A DNA stretch of 64,000 bases from contig DASYER010000039.1 in NCBI GenBank assembly GCA_036498905.1, positions 56,996-120,995 of the forward strand. Reading direction: 5' to 3'. This DNA is from DAIDKA01 sp036498905. GTDB taxonomy: Bacteria > Pseudomonadota > Gammaproteobacteria > Steroidobacterales > Steroidobacteraceae. Below, one piece after another: positions 7,696 through 17,223 of the stretch. Under the pieces are notes generated by a model. It did not search any database and was not told the origin of the DNA. It saw nothing but the letters and a program-made list of their open reading frames with translations. Both the position numbers and the translations under genes were made by a program. Position 1 is the stretch's first letter, and every line of letters begins with the position of its first letter.

Positions 7696-8639
7696 GACGG
7701 CAACGCGGCATAGCGCTGATCACCGCAATTTTGCTGGTGGCACTCGCCACCATCCTCGCGGCCACCATCGGCTACGAAAACGCCATGTCGGCACGGCGCG
7801 GCACGGCGACCTTCGCGTTCGACCAGAGTCTGGAGGTCTCCAAGGCGGCCGAGGCCATTGCGGCCTATGTTCTGCGCGCCACGCGCCAGGCAAATTCCAC
7901 CGCGACGGCCGTCTACAAGGGCCAACCCTGGTCCACCCCCTATGGGCCAGTGGACCTGGTGCCGGGCGTGACTTTGGAGGCGTGGCTGGATGACACCCAG
8001 GGACGCTTCAATCTGAACAATCTGGTCAATGGCGATGGCACGACCAATCCTGATGCGGTCGCGGTGTTTGCGAATCTGCTGACCACCCTGGGCCTGGAGC
8101 CGTCCTGGGCACCGATGATGGCCGACTGGATCGACTCGGACACCGTGCCGAACAATCCCGACGGTGCCGAGGACAGCGTCTACCTGTCGCAGACCCCGCC
8201 CTATCGCGCTGCCAACATGTTCATCACCTCGGCGAGCGAGATCCTGGCGCTGCCCGGTTTCGGTCGGGACCGATATCTGAAACTCGCGCCGTTCATCACC
8301 GCGCTACCCCAGGGAACCCGGATCAACCTGTGCGACGCGCCCATCGAATTGCTTAATGCGCTGGGCCCTCCGGGAACGACCAATTGGTCCGACCCGCAGA
8401 ACCTGGCCAAGTCCCGCGCCGAAGGCTGCAGTCCGACCCAGCAGGAATTTGACGTCATCTTCAACAATGACCCCGCCGCGCGCCAGAAGGCCGACGCCCT
8501 GGTGACGACCCAGTCGGGGTTTTTTACCCTGACCAGTATCGTTACCATTGGCACCACGCAGTTCGCCTTGTACAGTTTGCTGTACCAAGACAACAGCTTG
8601 CGCGTGCGATCCATTCAGCGCAGCTTTACGGCGGATTGA
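7692..8639 (+). CDS. gspK: Type II secretion minor pseudopilin GspK
   Basis: GspK caps the pseudopilus tip. The 315-residue protein begins MRRQRGIALITAILLVALATILAA, where the prepilin site lacks the usual Glu5, as is characteristic of GspK, and has the family region LDDTQGRFNLNNLVN, plus NMFITSASEILALPGFG and INLCDAPIELLNAL, typical of the inserted helical domain. Start is the GTG at 7692 overlapping the gspJ stop; the open frame extends upstream but only as a shadow of gspJ. Confidence 0.95.
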   Translation: MRRQRGIALITAILLVALATILAATIGYENAMSARRGTATFAFDQSLEVSKAAEAIAAYVLRATRQANSTATAVYKGQPWSTPYGPVDLVPGVTLEAWLDDTQGRFNLNNLVNGDGTTNPDAVAVFANLLTTLGLEPSWAPMMADWIDSDTVPNNPDGAEDSVYLSQTPPYRAANMFITSASEILALPGFGRDRYLKLAPFITALPQGTRINLCDAPIELLNALGPPGTTNWSDPQNLAKSRAEGCSPTQQEFDVIFNNDPAARQKADALVTTQSGFFTLTSIVTIGTTQFALYSLLYQDNSLRVRSIQRSFTAD

Positions 8640-8642
8640 CGC

Positions 8643-9884
8643 ATGGCAGACTGGTTACTCATCAGATTTTCAAGCGAGCCGGGCACCGTCGACTACCTGA
8701 CGTGCGATGCCGCCGGTCGTATTGTCGAGCCGGTACGCCACGGAACCCTCGCAGCAGCCGCGCGCGAGGCCCCCGGCAAGCGCGTCTGTGCCCTGGCACC
8801 GGCCAGCGATGTGCTGCTGACCGAGGCGGAAGTTCCGGCCAAATCGGGAACCCGCTTCCAGCAGATCGTGCCCTTTGCGCTCGAAGAGCAGGTCGCGCAG
8901 GACATCGAGTCGCTGCTGTTCGCGGTCGGCCGGCGGGTGGGCGAATCCTCACGGGTCCCGGTCGCGGTCGTCTCGCGGGCGCTGCTGGATGATTGGCTGG
9001 GCCAGCTGCGCGGCGCGGGCCTCATGCCTGAGTGCCTGTATGCCGACAGCAGCCTGGTACCTGAAAACCCCGGCCAGGCCGTGCTGGTGCTCACTGACGA
9101 TAGCGTTCTGGTGCGCGCCGTTGGCCAAGCTCCCGTCACCTTGCCGCTGGCCGCGCTGAGCGAGGCGCTTGATCTGCTGCGCCCGGCGGCAGCCCCGGTG
9201 AGCGAGTTCGGCGGCAACGGCCTGATGGTCTACGCCGGGGAAGCCGAATGGCAGCAGCATGGAGCGCTCATCGAAGCCCAACGGGAACACTTCGAGGCCC
9301 TATCGGTGCAGCTGCTGCCTGACGGACCCCTGGGGTTGTTTGCGCAATCGCTATCCGGCACGAGTGCCATCAATCTGCTGCAGGGGCCCTACGCTCCGGT
9401 GTCTCCTCTGGCCGGCAGCCTCAAGGCCTGGCGCATCGCCGCCGCATTGTTGGTGGGCCTGCTGGTACTGCACGGCATCGGCGGCGCCACACAACTATTG
9501 ATGCTCAAACGCACGGAGCGGCGGCTTGATCAGTCCATCAGTGAGACCTTCGAGCAGGCAATGCCGGGCGAACACAATACCTCCAACGCCCGCCGGCGCA
9601 TGGAAGCGCGACTGACATCCCTGCAGGGCAGTACCGACAGTTCCGGCCTGCTGGCGATGCTGTCGGCGGTGGCCCAGGCACGCAATGGCGCCACCGGCAC
9701 GGCAGTGCAGGCGCTCAGCTATCGGGCCGGTTTGCTGGAATTGCAGGTGACCGCTCCGGGAGCCGATGCGCTGGACCACATCAGCCAGCAGCTGCGCAGC
9801 CAGGGCTGGCAGGCGGATCTGACCTCCGGAACCTCGAGCAGCGGCGCCTATCAGGGTCGCATCCAGATGAAACCGGGAACCTGA
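8643..9884 (+). CDS. gspL: Type II secretion inner-membrane platform protein GspL
   Basis: GspL anchors the secretion ATPase GspE to the inner membrane and pairs with GspM. The 413-residue protein has an actin-like cytoplasmic domain (about residues 1-255, with ALAPASDVLLTEAEVPAKSGTRFQQIVPFALEEQ), one transmembrane helix near residues 261-280 (IAAALLVGLLVLHGIGGATQLL) and a periplasmic ferredoxin-like domain. It starts three bases after gspK and abuts gspM. Confidence 0.94.
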   Translation: MADWLLIRFSSEPGTVDYLTCDAAGRIVEPVRHGTLAAAAREAPGKRVCALAPASDVLLTEAEVPAKSGTRFQQIVPFALEEQVAQDIESLLFAVGRRVGESSRVPVAVVSRALLDDWLGQLRGAGLMPECLYADSSLVPENPGQAVLVLTDDSVLVRAVGQAPVTLPLAALSEALDLLRPAAAPVSEFGGNGLMVYAGEAEWQQHGALIEAQREHFEALSVQLLPDGPLGLFAQSLSGTSAINLLQGPYAPVSPLAGSLKAWRIAAALLVGLLVLHGIGGATQLLMLKRTERRLDQSISETFEQAMPGEHNTSNARRRMEARLTSLQGSTDSSGLLAMLSAVAQARNGATGTAVQALSYRAGLLELQVTAPGADALDHISQQLRSQGWQADLTSGTSSSGAYQGRIQMKPGT

Positions 9885-10376
9885 ATGGACACACTCCTCA
9901 CCTGGTTCAAAGCCCAAAGCCCGCGTGATCAGCGCGTGGCCGTTGGTGGCGCGATCCTCCTGCTCATCATTCTGATCGGCGCAATTTTCGTGCCCTTGGA
10001 TACGAGCATCGCGCGCGCCCATGCACGGGTGCAGCGCAAGCAGTCGGATCTGGCGTGGATGCAATCGGTCGCGCCACAACTGGCGGCCGCGGGTACCGCC
10101 GCCACAGTTCCGGCATCGCAACGCTCCCTCATCGTCGTGATCGACACTTCCGCACGTGAATCGGGCCTGGGATCGGCATTGAACAGCAGCGAACCCAGCG
10201 GCCGCGGCGCGCTGCGCGTGCGCCTGGACAAGGCACCCTTCGATAACCTGGTGCAGTGGCTGGCGCGGCTTTCGCAACAGAACGGCATTCACGTCGAGAC
10301 CGCCAGCATCGATGCCGCCGGCCCCCCGGGACTGGTGAACGCGGGCATCGTGCTGCGCACCGCCAGCCAGGACTGA
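9885..10376 (+). CDS. gspM: Type II secretion platform protein GspM
   Basis: GspM is a bitopic inner-membrane protein partnering GspL. It is 163 residues with a short cytoplasmic N-tail containing SPRDQRVAVGG, a single transmembrane helix at about residues 22-40 (AILLLIILIGAIFVPL), and a periplasmic domain. Sequence conservation in this family is low; the call rests on topology, size and its place directly after gspL. Confidence 0.9.
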   Translation: MDTLLTWFKAQSPRDQRVAVGGAILLLIILIGAIFVPLDTSIARAHARVQRKQSDLAWMQSVAPQLAAAGTAATVPASQRSLIVVIDTSARESGLGSALNSSEPSGRGALRVRLDKAPFDNLVQWLARLSQQNGIHVETASIDAAGPPGLVNAGIVLRTASQD

Positions 10377-10382
10377 AGGATT

Positions 10383-11117
10383 TTGCGCCGCGCGATCATT
10401 CTGGCGGTCACCGGCTTCGTGTTGGTGCTGCTGCTGCGCTTTCCGGCGCGCTGGATCAGTCCCCTGTTGCCCCATGGCGTTCATTGTCAGCAGCTCGATG
10501 GCAGCGTGTGGAGTGGCAGCTGTGCCGGCTTCACGAACGGCGCCGCCCCGCTGGGTGATCTGAGCTGGCAGCTGCATCCCCTGCAGCTCCTGCGCGCCCG
10601 ATTGGGACTGCACATTGATCTGACGAACCAGGGCAGCTATCTGCGCGGCGATGTGGCGCTGGGGTTCGGCGGTGCCGTCCATGCCACCGATCTGTCCATG
10701 GATCTGCCGCTCTCCAATGCCCTGGTGTCATCCCTGCCCGCCGGCGCACACGCACGGCTGAGTGGCAAACTGGTACGCATCGAGTGGACCGGAAAATTCT
10801 TGAGCGAGTTGCAGGGCGAGGTGGATGTGCAGGATTTTGTCGCCTCCCAGGGCGCGGCATTGGGAAGCTATCAGGCGATCTTTGCACCGCAATCCGCATC
10901 CGGAAGCAACGACATGCCCACGGCGGTGGTGCACGATACCGGCGGGCCACTGGCACTGGATGCGACCTTGCAGCTGAATCACGATCCCGGCTATCTGCTG
11001 GAGGGACGGGTCGCGGCGCGACCCTCGGCCTCTGCCGACATCGCGGACATGCTCAAATACTTCGGATCACCGGACGCGAGCGGTCGGCGTCCCTTCTCGC
11101 TCACCGGAACCTTCTAG
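10383..11117 (+). CDS. gspN: Type II secretion protein GspN
   Basis: GspN is an accessory inner-membrane component found in a subset of type II systems. The 244-residue protein starts at TTG (10383) with GAAGGA immediately upstream, has an N-terminal signal anchor (IILAVTGFVLVLLLRFPARW) and the family region CQQLDGSVWSGSCAGF, then LSWQLHPLQLLRARLGLHI. It ends the gsp run and overlaps the convergent addA-like gene by four bases. gspC, gspD, gspE and gspF are not in this cluster, so they must be elsewhere if the system is functional. Confidence 0.9.
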   Translation: MRRAIILAVTGFVLVLLLRFPARWISPLLPHGVHCQQLDGSVWSGSCAGFTNGAAPLGDLSWQLHPLQLLRARLGLHIDLTNQGSYLRGDVALGFGGAVHATDLSMDLPLSNALVSSLPAGAHARLSGKLVRIEWTGKFLSELQGEVDVQDFVASQGAALGSYQAIFAPQSASGSNDMPTAVVHDTGGPLALDATLQLNHDPGYLLEGRVAARPSASADIADMLKYFGSPDASGRRPFSLTGTF

Positions 11118-14100
11118 GCGAAGGGTCCGCTCCAGAACAGCCGGCGGGCAGGCAGATAGATCGCAGCGCGGGCGGGTGCATCGCCGAGCGCATTGGCCAG
11201 CTGAACATGCTGGGCCAGACGCAGCTCGAAGGCCGCCGCCAGCACTTCATCCGCCGCGGCCGCAGCCTCGGCCTGCTGCGGCAACGGCGCGATATCGATG
11301 AGCCAGCGGGTACCGCCCGCGTCCTTGAAGCTCAGGTCAGCGCGCACACTCGTGAGTCGCCCGGCGAACATGCCCGTCAGGGACAACGGCACTTCGGCCG
11401 CGCTGCCAGCCTCGCTTAGACTCTTAAAGATCCACTGCAGGCGCGCCTCATCCAGGCACGCCAGCAACAGCTCAACCGCCTCGGCCGCGCGCTGCGACAC
11501 GACATCAGGCACGCACCCCAGGTGCTGCAGACGCGCGTGCACCTGCTCGCGCAGCCGTTCCGGGTCGCGCGCCGGAATCCGGCGACGCCGCGCCGCGCTG
11601 CGCAGCACTTCGCACACCACCTGCTCGACCTCGTCGCCCGCGCTGCTGCGCACCGGTTCGTAGGAGGCAATGGGTAACAGGGTCGGTGTTGGTCCGGTGG
11701 GCAAGCGTGGCAGCTTCCAATCGCTGGTGAGCCGTTCCAGGGAAACGACGGTGCGTTCCGGCAGCTGCTCGGAGCGCGCCGCAGCGGCGACCTGCTGCGC
11801 CTGCTGCGGGAACTCATCCCGAATCGCCGGCCAGAGCCGATGCAGCAAACTGCCGGCACGCGGCGCCGGGGTGGGCTTTTCATCGGTCGGATCGGCGAGT
11901 TGGCCAAACAGATGCAGCTGCCGGCGTGCGCGCGTGGCCGCCACATACAGCAGCCGGGTGGTCTCGTTGCGTTCGCGCAGATGCTGCAGGCGCGTCACGT
12001 AGGCTGCGAGCAACGTCGGACCCGCCGCCGCAGCGGGCGGCACGGCGACCATCAGCAAATCGCTGCCGCCGCCTTCGCGCGGCAAATCCAGCCACTGCAG
12101 TAGCGCACGCTCACCGCCGCGCGGCTGGCGCCCCAGCGCGGGCAGGATCACATGGTCGAACTCCAAGCCCTTCGCGTGATGAATGGTCATGATCTGCACG
12201 GCCTGGCCGGCCTGCGACTCATGCGTCGCGTACAGGCGTTGCAGTCGCTGCGGCAACTGCTGCGGTCCGGTCCAGTCCGGCTCCTGCGACCACTTCGCCA
12301 GCGCCTCGAAGAACGCCTGCGCGTGGATGAGGTCCTGCTCCTGCGCGCACGCCGCCGGGCCGCCCAGTCGCAGCCACGCCGATTCGATGCGCCGCGCGAG
12401 ACTTTCCCGACCGTTCGCGTAGGTGCGCTGGCTTTCCTCGAAACTCATCGTCAGCACGCCGTGCAGGCGTCGTACGCGTACCCGCGCCTCAGTACTCAAC
12501 ACCGCCAGTACCTGCGGATCGCAAATGCGCTCCCAGATGATTCCCCGGCGCTCGCCGCCGGCGAGCAGGCTGATCTGCTGCAGATCAAGGCCGCACCAGG
12601 GCGCACGCAGGATCGCAAGCCATGCCGTGCGATCGCCCAGATGATCGAGTGCGAGGGTCAGGGCCACCAGATCGCGCACGATACTCAGGTCCTGCAGGGG
12701 CACCAGAGCCTCGCCCGCGACCGCAATCTGCGCCGCGGCCAGGGCCGCGACGATCGGCGCGGCATGTGCACGCGCCCGCACCAGAACGGCGATGCTCGCC
12801 GCCGGCTGCGTCGTGCGCAGCTGTGTCACGACGCGCACGATCGCCTGCGCCTCCCCCGCCAGGTCCCCGGGCAATACCCGATACAGATGCACCGCCCCGC
12901 CCCCGGCGGGCGCGCGTGCCGCGATGCTCGGCACATGCGCGACGGCGCTGGTGCGCGGATCATCCGTCCGCGGAAAACAGCGACCGAAGATCCGATTGTT
13001 CCACTGCACCAGCTCCGGGACGCTGCGAAAATTCCGATACAGGGTCAGCGGCTCGAGTGCGACGCTGCCGATGCCGCGCGCGCGGGCGCTCAGGAACATG
13101 CCCACCTCGGCCTCGCGAAAGCCGTAGATCGATTGCATCGGATCCCCGACCACGAACAGCGTGCGGCCATCGCCGGCTTCCCAGCCCGCGGTGAGCTGCA
13201 CGAGCAGGCGCGTCTGCTCCAGGGAGGTGTCCTGGAATTCATCGACCAGGATGTGGCGAATGTGGTTGTCCAGGCGCAGCGCCAGCTCCGTCGGATCATC
13301 GAGGCTGCCCAGCGCGGTGCTGGCGGCCTGCGCCACGGCCGGATAGTCGACCCGGCCCAACTCACCGAACACCACCGTCAGCTCGGCCACCGCGAGTTCC
13401 AGCAGCCGTGCGAGTGCGCCCAGCGCCTGCATCTCATCCTCACTGAGCCGCGGGTCCGGCAGCAGCCGCATCTCCTCGAGAAACTCACGCGCTCCCTCTT
13501 GCGCGGCAAGCTCGGCCAGCCACGCGACGGCACGGTCCTTCAGCGCTTCATCCGCCTTCGGAAAGCCCTCCCTCACGGTCAAACGCTTGCGCCAGTCACC
13601 GTCCTTGGTCAGCGCCAAGGCCGCCAGCGCCTGCCACTGCGCGAGGCTCGGCGCGAGTGCCATCTGCGCCGTTGCCTCATGCAGTTCCCGCCATGCCCCG
13701 GGCGGCGCACCGTTTAGTTCAAGATGCGCGGCCGCCGCCGCCCCGATGCTGATTCCTTCCTGCAGCGCCGTTGCGGCAAACAGCTTCAAACCGTACGCCA
13801 GGCGCGCCTCAACCACCGCCGCGAGGCTTGCGCGTACCCGCGCCGCCAGCTGCACCGCGGCGTCGCCGACCAGATAGGGCAACCAGTGCGCGCGTTGCGG
13901 CAGCATTTGCGCGATCAGCGTTTCGCAGCGGCGGAAGTCATTCTCCAGCCGTTCGAACAACAGCTGCACGGCGGGACGCAGATCCGCATCCGCCTGGGCA
14001 TCGAGCAGTGCGCGGCGCGCCGCAACTTCGTATGCCGGCTCGGACTGCGCCAGCACCTCCAGCGCGCCACTGGGGCGTGCCGCCAGCGGCATCTGCAGCG

Positions 14101-14482
14101 CCAGGGCGCGATTGAGCGCATCCACGGTCTGGATGCGCAGGCGATTGGGATTCTCCTCCAGGCGCCAGCCGCGAGTCTGCGAGCGCAACCGCACCGCCTG
14201 CGCGAGGCGCTCCAGGTGCAGCGCGCGCGCATCTGCCTCGTTCACATTGCCCGCAGGCTTCAGCAGCCCGGCGATACGCAGCGCCATCTCGGCGGCCGCC
14301 TTGCGCGTGAAGGTGATGGCGAGCACTTCCTCGGGAGACTGCGCTGCGGCCAGCAGCACCAGCATTCTTTCGATGAGGACCGTCGTCTTGCCGGAGCCGG
14401 CCGGGGCCTGCAGGATCACGCTGCGCGCCGGGTCGACCGCGGCCCGGCGCGCCTGCGCATCGGCTTCGAGCGGTGTGCTCAT
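11114..14482 (-). CDS. UvrD/Rep-family helicase, AddA-like, with degenerate nuclease domain
   Basis: This 1122-residue protein is an SF1A helicase likely acting in double-strand break repair with its downstream-overlapping partner. Helicase motifs in order: Walker A APAGSGKTTVLIERM (about residue 27), AITFTRKAAAEM, Walker B VDEFQDTSLEQTR, VGDPMQSIYGFREAEVGM, LYRNFRS, IMTIHHAKGLEFDHVILP and LLYVAATRARRQL. The C-terminus resembles a RecB/AddA nuclease fold, but the motif reads WLIDIAPL where active enzymes have the D-x-K of DYK. It overlaps the upstream nuclease gene by four bases, so the two are translated together. RecB-like assignment is the alternative. Confidence 0.85.
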   Translation of the reverse strand: MSTPLEADAQARRAAVDPARSVILQAPAGSGKTTVLIERMLVLLAAAQSPEEVLAITFTRKAAAEMALRIAGLLKPAGNVNEADARALHLERLAQAVRLRSQTRGWRLEENPNRLRIQTVDALNRALALQMPLAARPSGALEVLAQSEPAYEVAARRALLDAQADADLRPAVQLLFERLENDFRRCETLIAQMLPQRAHWLPYLVGDAAVQLAARVRASLAAVVEARLAYGLKLFAATALQEGISIGAAAAAHLELNGAPPGAWRELHEATAQMALAPSLAQWQALAALALTKDGDWRKRLTVREGFPKADEALKDRAVAWLAELAAQEGAREFLEEMRLLPDPRLSEDEMQALGALARLLELAVAELTVVFGELGRVDYPAVAQAASTALGSLDDPTELALRLDNHIRHILVDEFQDTSLEQTRLLVQLTAGWEAGDGRTLFVVGDPMQSIYGFREAEVGMFLSARARGIGSVALEPLTLYRNFRSVPELVQWNNRIFGRCFPRTDDPRTSAVAHVPSIAARAPAGGGAVHLYRVLPGDLAGEAQAIVRVVTQLRTTQPAASIAVLVRARAHAAPIVAALAAAQIAVAGEALVPLQDLSIVRDLVALTLALDHLGDRTAWLAILRAPWCGLDLQQISLLAGGERRGIIWERICDPQVLAVLSTEARVRVRRLHGVLTMSFEESQRTYANGRESLARRIESAWLRLGGPAACAQEQDLIHAQAFFEALAKWSQEPDWTGPQQLPQRLQRLYATHESQAGQAVQIMTIHHAKGLEFDHVILPALGRQPRGGERALLQWLDLPREGGGSDLLMVAVPPAAAAGPTLLAAYVTRLQHLRERNETTRLLYVAATRARRQLHLFGQLADPTDEKPTPAPRAGSLLHRLWPAIRDEFPQQAQQVAAAARSEQLPERTVVSLERLTSDWKLPRLPTGPTPTLLPIASYEPVRSSAGDEVEQVVCEVLRSAARRRRIPARDPERLREQVHARLQHLGCVPDVVSQRAAEAVELLLACLDEARLQWIFKSLSEAGSAAEVPLSLTGMFAGRLTSVRADLSFKDAGGTRWLIDIAPLPQQAEAAAAADEVLAAAFELRLAQHVQLANALGDAPARAAIYLPARRLFWSGPFA

Positions 14483-17196
14483 GTGTCGGGGCCCGCCTCA
14501 TCCTCAGCGTCATCGGCCGCGTCCTGCGGCGCGGCCGTAAAGTCGGCGATGCGGCAGAACGCGTGCAGATGGCAGCGATCACAGGCACGATCCAGCGGAT
14601 CAACGGCGGCTTCGCCGCCCACGAAATCTGCCGCCAGATCTGCCACCTGCTGCCGCCAGGCCGCCCGTTGCGCCGTCCAGGCAGCGCTGGCCTTCACCCC
14701 GGGTAAACGGTGTTCCTGATCACTGATGCCTTTGAACAGCACCGTCTTCGGATGCAGGTGCGCCACGGCGAGCGCACTCACGGGAAGTCCCACCGCCTGC
14801 AGATACACGAGCAGCTGCGGATGGGTCGTACGCTGCGCGTCCCAGTCCGGGGTCACTTCACGACCGGACTTGTAGTCCAGGATCGCGTGGCTGCCATCCT
14901 GCAGACGGTCCACGCGATCGATGCGCACATCGATGAGCGCGCCGCCGATCGCCAGTCGATGCGCGCGCTCCAGCTCCTGAATGGCGAATGGCGCGCGCGT
15001 CGACTCGACCACACACAGCCGACGAATCAGCCGTCCGGCACGCCCCAGCTCACGGCTGATGGCGGCGCGGCGCAATTCGAGCAGGCCGGTGGCATCAGCC
15101 GCCCCGGAGAATGCCTCGTCTGCGACGCCGTCCGGGTCCGCTCCACGCAGCAATTCCTCCGCCGCCTGGGCGATGCACTCGTCGATCTGAATATCGAGTG
15201 ACCCGGCCGCACTCGCGCCGGCCAGTCCGTTCGAGTCCCCCAACTGCTGCCACAACAACTCCAGGGCCCGATGCAGCAGCCGCCCGCGCTCGCGCGGACT
15301 GATGCCGGGCTGTGGTGATTCCAGTGGATCGGCGGTGAGTCGCAGCTGCGCATAGGCACGAAACGGACACAGGCTCTGCAGCTCGATGGCCCAGCTGCCG
15401 GCAGGCAGTGGCAGCGCCGGCGACCACGGCAGGCCGGGCGCGTCCTGGTACTGTTCGACGCGCCGCGCCGCGCGCACACTGCGTGGCAATGACTCGCCGG
15501 ATCGCGACGCGCATGTATGGACGTGCGCTGCGTAGGGTGCCAGCAGCGGCGATGGCGCAAGCTCGCGATCCTCGGCGTGGGCCGCAACACTGACGATGAA
15601 CTCCCGGCCGGCGCGCGCAAGAGTTGCCAATGCCTGCTGCGCCTGATCAACCAGCGCGGCGGCATCGGCTGAAATCACCCCGGCCTGCCGCTGCAACGCC
15701 GCCGGGATGAAGGGATCAAACGCTGCAGCCTCGGGTATCGCGCCGGCATGCAGCCCGCTGACCCAGACTCCGTCATAGCGCAGAATCGGGTCTGCAAAGG
15801 AGGCACTGAGGGTGACCGCGGCATCGCCGCTGGCCGGCTCGAAGTGCGTGCGTGCCAGCAGCTGCGCGAACAGCGCCACGGCCTCGGCCGCATTGAGCTG
15901 ACCCAGCGCGGCAGGCAGCGCCGCACACTCCTGCAGCAGCTCATCCAGGCGCTGCAGCACTTGCTGGGTGTGACTGCCGCGCTGGCGGGTCGCGGCCGCC
16001 GTGAGATCAAACATGCCGAGCACCCGCGAGAAGCGCGCGCTCCATTGCGCCAGCGGTGCGCGCGCTTCACCCAGGGCATCCAGCGCCCGGGTGATGAAAG
16101 CAGCGACCTCATCCGCATGCGCCAGCAGGTCCGGCGGTGCGGCACGCAATGCCGGCAGCAGCTGGTGCGCATTCAGGCGCGGCGGCACGACGCTGCGCAA
16201 CCACACATCCAGTTGCGCGCGGCGCGCGGCATCCGGATGAGGCCACGCTGCACTGCGCAGCCACTGCGACAGTTCCGATAGTTCGACCGGCTGAGTCAGC
16301 ACCTGCAGCGCGCGCAGGCCATCGCTCACCGGCGCGAAACTGAGCAGCGGCGCGGCGCCTTCGAGCGCAAATACCGGCTCATCCGGCGCCATTGCACCGC
16401 GCAGCAGGTACCCCGGATCAAGCGCCGCATCAAACACGCGCCGCACCTGCTCCCGCCGCCCCCCGAGCTGCGGGACGATCACGAGCAGACGTGCGTCGGC
16501 ATCAGCGCTCAAGCGCTCGCCACACCACTGCGCCGCCCAGGCCAGCTCCTCGGCCGGATCCTCGGCGCGCGCGATGCGCGGCGCAGCGGCCGCAAATTCA
16601 GTGGCGTACTCGCGCGCTGGCGTGCCGCGCTGCGCCCAGGCCGCCAGCAGCGCCGCACGCGCCGGAGTATGGAACGCAAAGCCGGTGAAGCCCGGAACCG
16701 CCGCGGGGGGATCTGCGGCCAGCTGCGCGAGCGCGCTCCACGCCGGCGCCGCGCGCAGCTCGTGCAGGCGTGAGGTCATGGCGCTTATCGAATCGGCCAG
16801 CAGCCTGGCTTCGGGGGTGCCGGAGCGCAGCAGTTCGGCCGGCGCGATGCGCCATTCGAACAGCAACGTGGCCGACCGGCGCACGGCCTCCACCACTCCG
16901 GTGGGGGCCGGCAGCGACTGGCGGGCGGCGGCTTCGGCTACTGCCTCGCGCCACAACAGCCACTCTTCGCTGCCACCGAGTTGGCGCAGCGGATGGCCGT
17001 CAGGATCGGCGCGGGGCTGGCCACGCAGCCAACCAGTGAGGCTGTGGACGTTGGGGGTTCGAAAGGCGCGCCGATCGGCGGCGAGCTGGCGCGCGGCGAA
17101 GGCCAGGCGCAGCGCAGCGGCGCGCGGCGCCGTCGGGACCACGAGGGTCTGACCGGCGCTTAAGGCCGCTTCAAGATGGGGCGCAAGTTCCAGCAA
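14479..17196 (-). CDS. AddB-like PD-(D/E)XK nuclease with Fe-S cysteines
   Basis: This 905-residue protein resembles the AddB-like or 'probable DNA repair' family: an N-terminal helicase-like fold without a working Walker A (LVVPTAPRAAALRLAFAA) and a C-terminal RecB-type nuclease. Nuclease motifs are RGRLLHRALELL, VRIDRVDRLQDGSHAILDYKSG (catalytic D-x-K intact) and HPQLLVYLQAV. A Cys in LQSLCPFRAYAQ and three in CDRCHLHAFC fit the 4Fe-4S staple of AddB-type nucleases. It is first of a two-gene operon with the helicase, overlapping four bases, and supplies the only intact nuclease site of the pair. Confidence 0.85.
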   Translation of the reverse strand: MLELAPHLEAALSAGQTLVVPTAPRAAALRLAFAARQLAADRRAFRTPNVHSLTGWLRGQPRADPDGHPLRQLGGSEEWLLWREAVAEAAARQSLPAPTGVVEAVRRSATLLFEWRIAPAELLRSGTPEARLLADSISAMTSRLHELRAAPAWSALAQLAADPPAAVPGFTGFAFHTPARAALLAAWAQRGTPAREYATEFAAAAPRIARAEDPAEELAWAAQWCGERLSADADARLLVIVPQLGGRREQVRRVFDAALDPGYLLRGAMAPDEPVFALEGAAPLLSFAPVSDGLRALQVLTQPVELSELSQWLRSAAWPHPDAARRAQLDVWLRSVVPPRLNAHQLLPALRAAPPDLLAHADEVAAFITRALDALGEARAPLAQWSARFSRVLGMFDLTAAATRQRGSHTQQVLQRLDELLQECAALPAALGQLNAAEAVALFAQLLARTHFEPASGDAAVTLSASFADPILRYDGVWVSGLHAGAIPEAAAFDPFIPAALQRQAGVISADAAALVDQAQQALATLARAGREFIVSVAAHAEDRELAPSPLLAPYAAHVHTCASRSGESLPRSVRAARRVEQYQDAPGLPWSPALPLPAGSWAIELQSLCPFRAYAQLRLTADPLESPQPGISPRERGRLLHRALELLWQQLGDSNGLAGASAAGSLDIQIDECIAQAAEELLRGADPDGVADEAFSGAADATGLLELRRAAISRELGRAGRLIRRLCVVESTRAPFAIQELERAHRLAIGGALIDVRIDRVDRLQDGSHAILDYKSGREVTPDWDAQRTTHPQLLVYLQAVGLPVSALAVAHLHPKTVLFKGISDQEHRLPGVKASAAWTAQRAAWRQQVADLAADFVGGEAAVDPLDRACDRCHLHAFCRIADFTAAPQDAADDAEDEAGPDT

Positions 17197-17223
17197 CGCG
17201 ACCCTGTGGCGAACTAACGAGCG

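Noticed and set aside
9495..10682. 395-codon minus-strand open frame opposite gspL-gspN
   Set aside because: Antisense to three gsp genes; Gln/Arg/Gly-rich and no recognisable domain.
12152..13717. 521-codon plus-strand open frame opposite the AddA-like gene
   Set aside because: The helicase on the other strand has every SF1 motif in order; this frame is Arg/His/Gln-rich noise.
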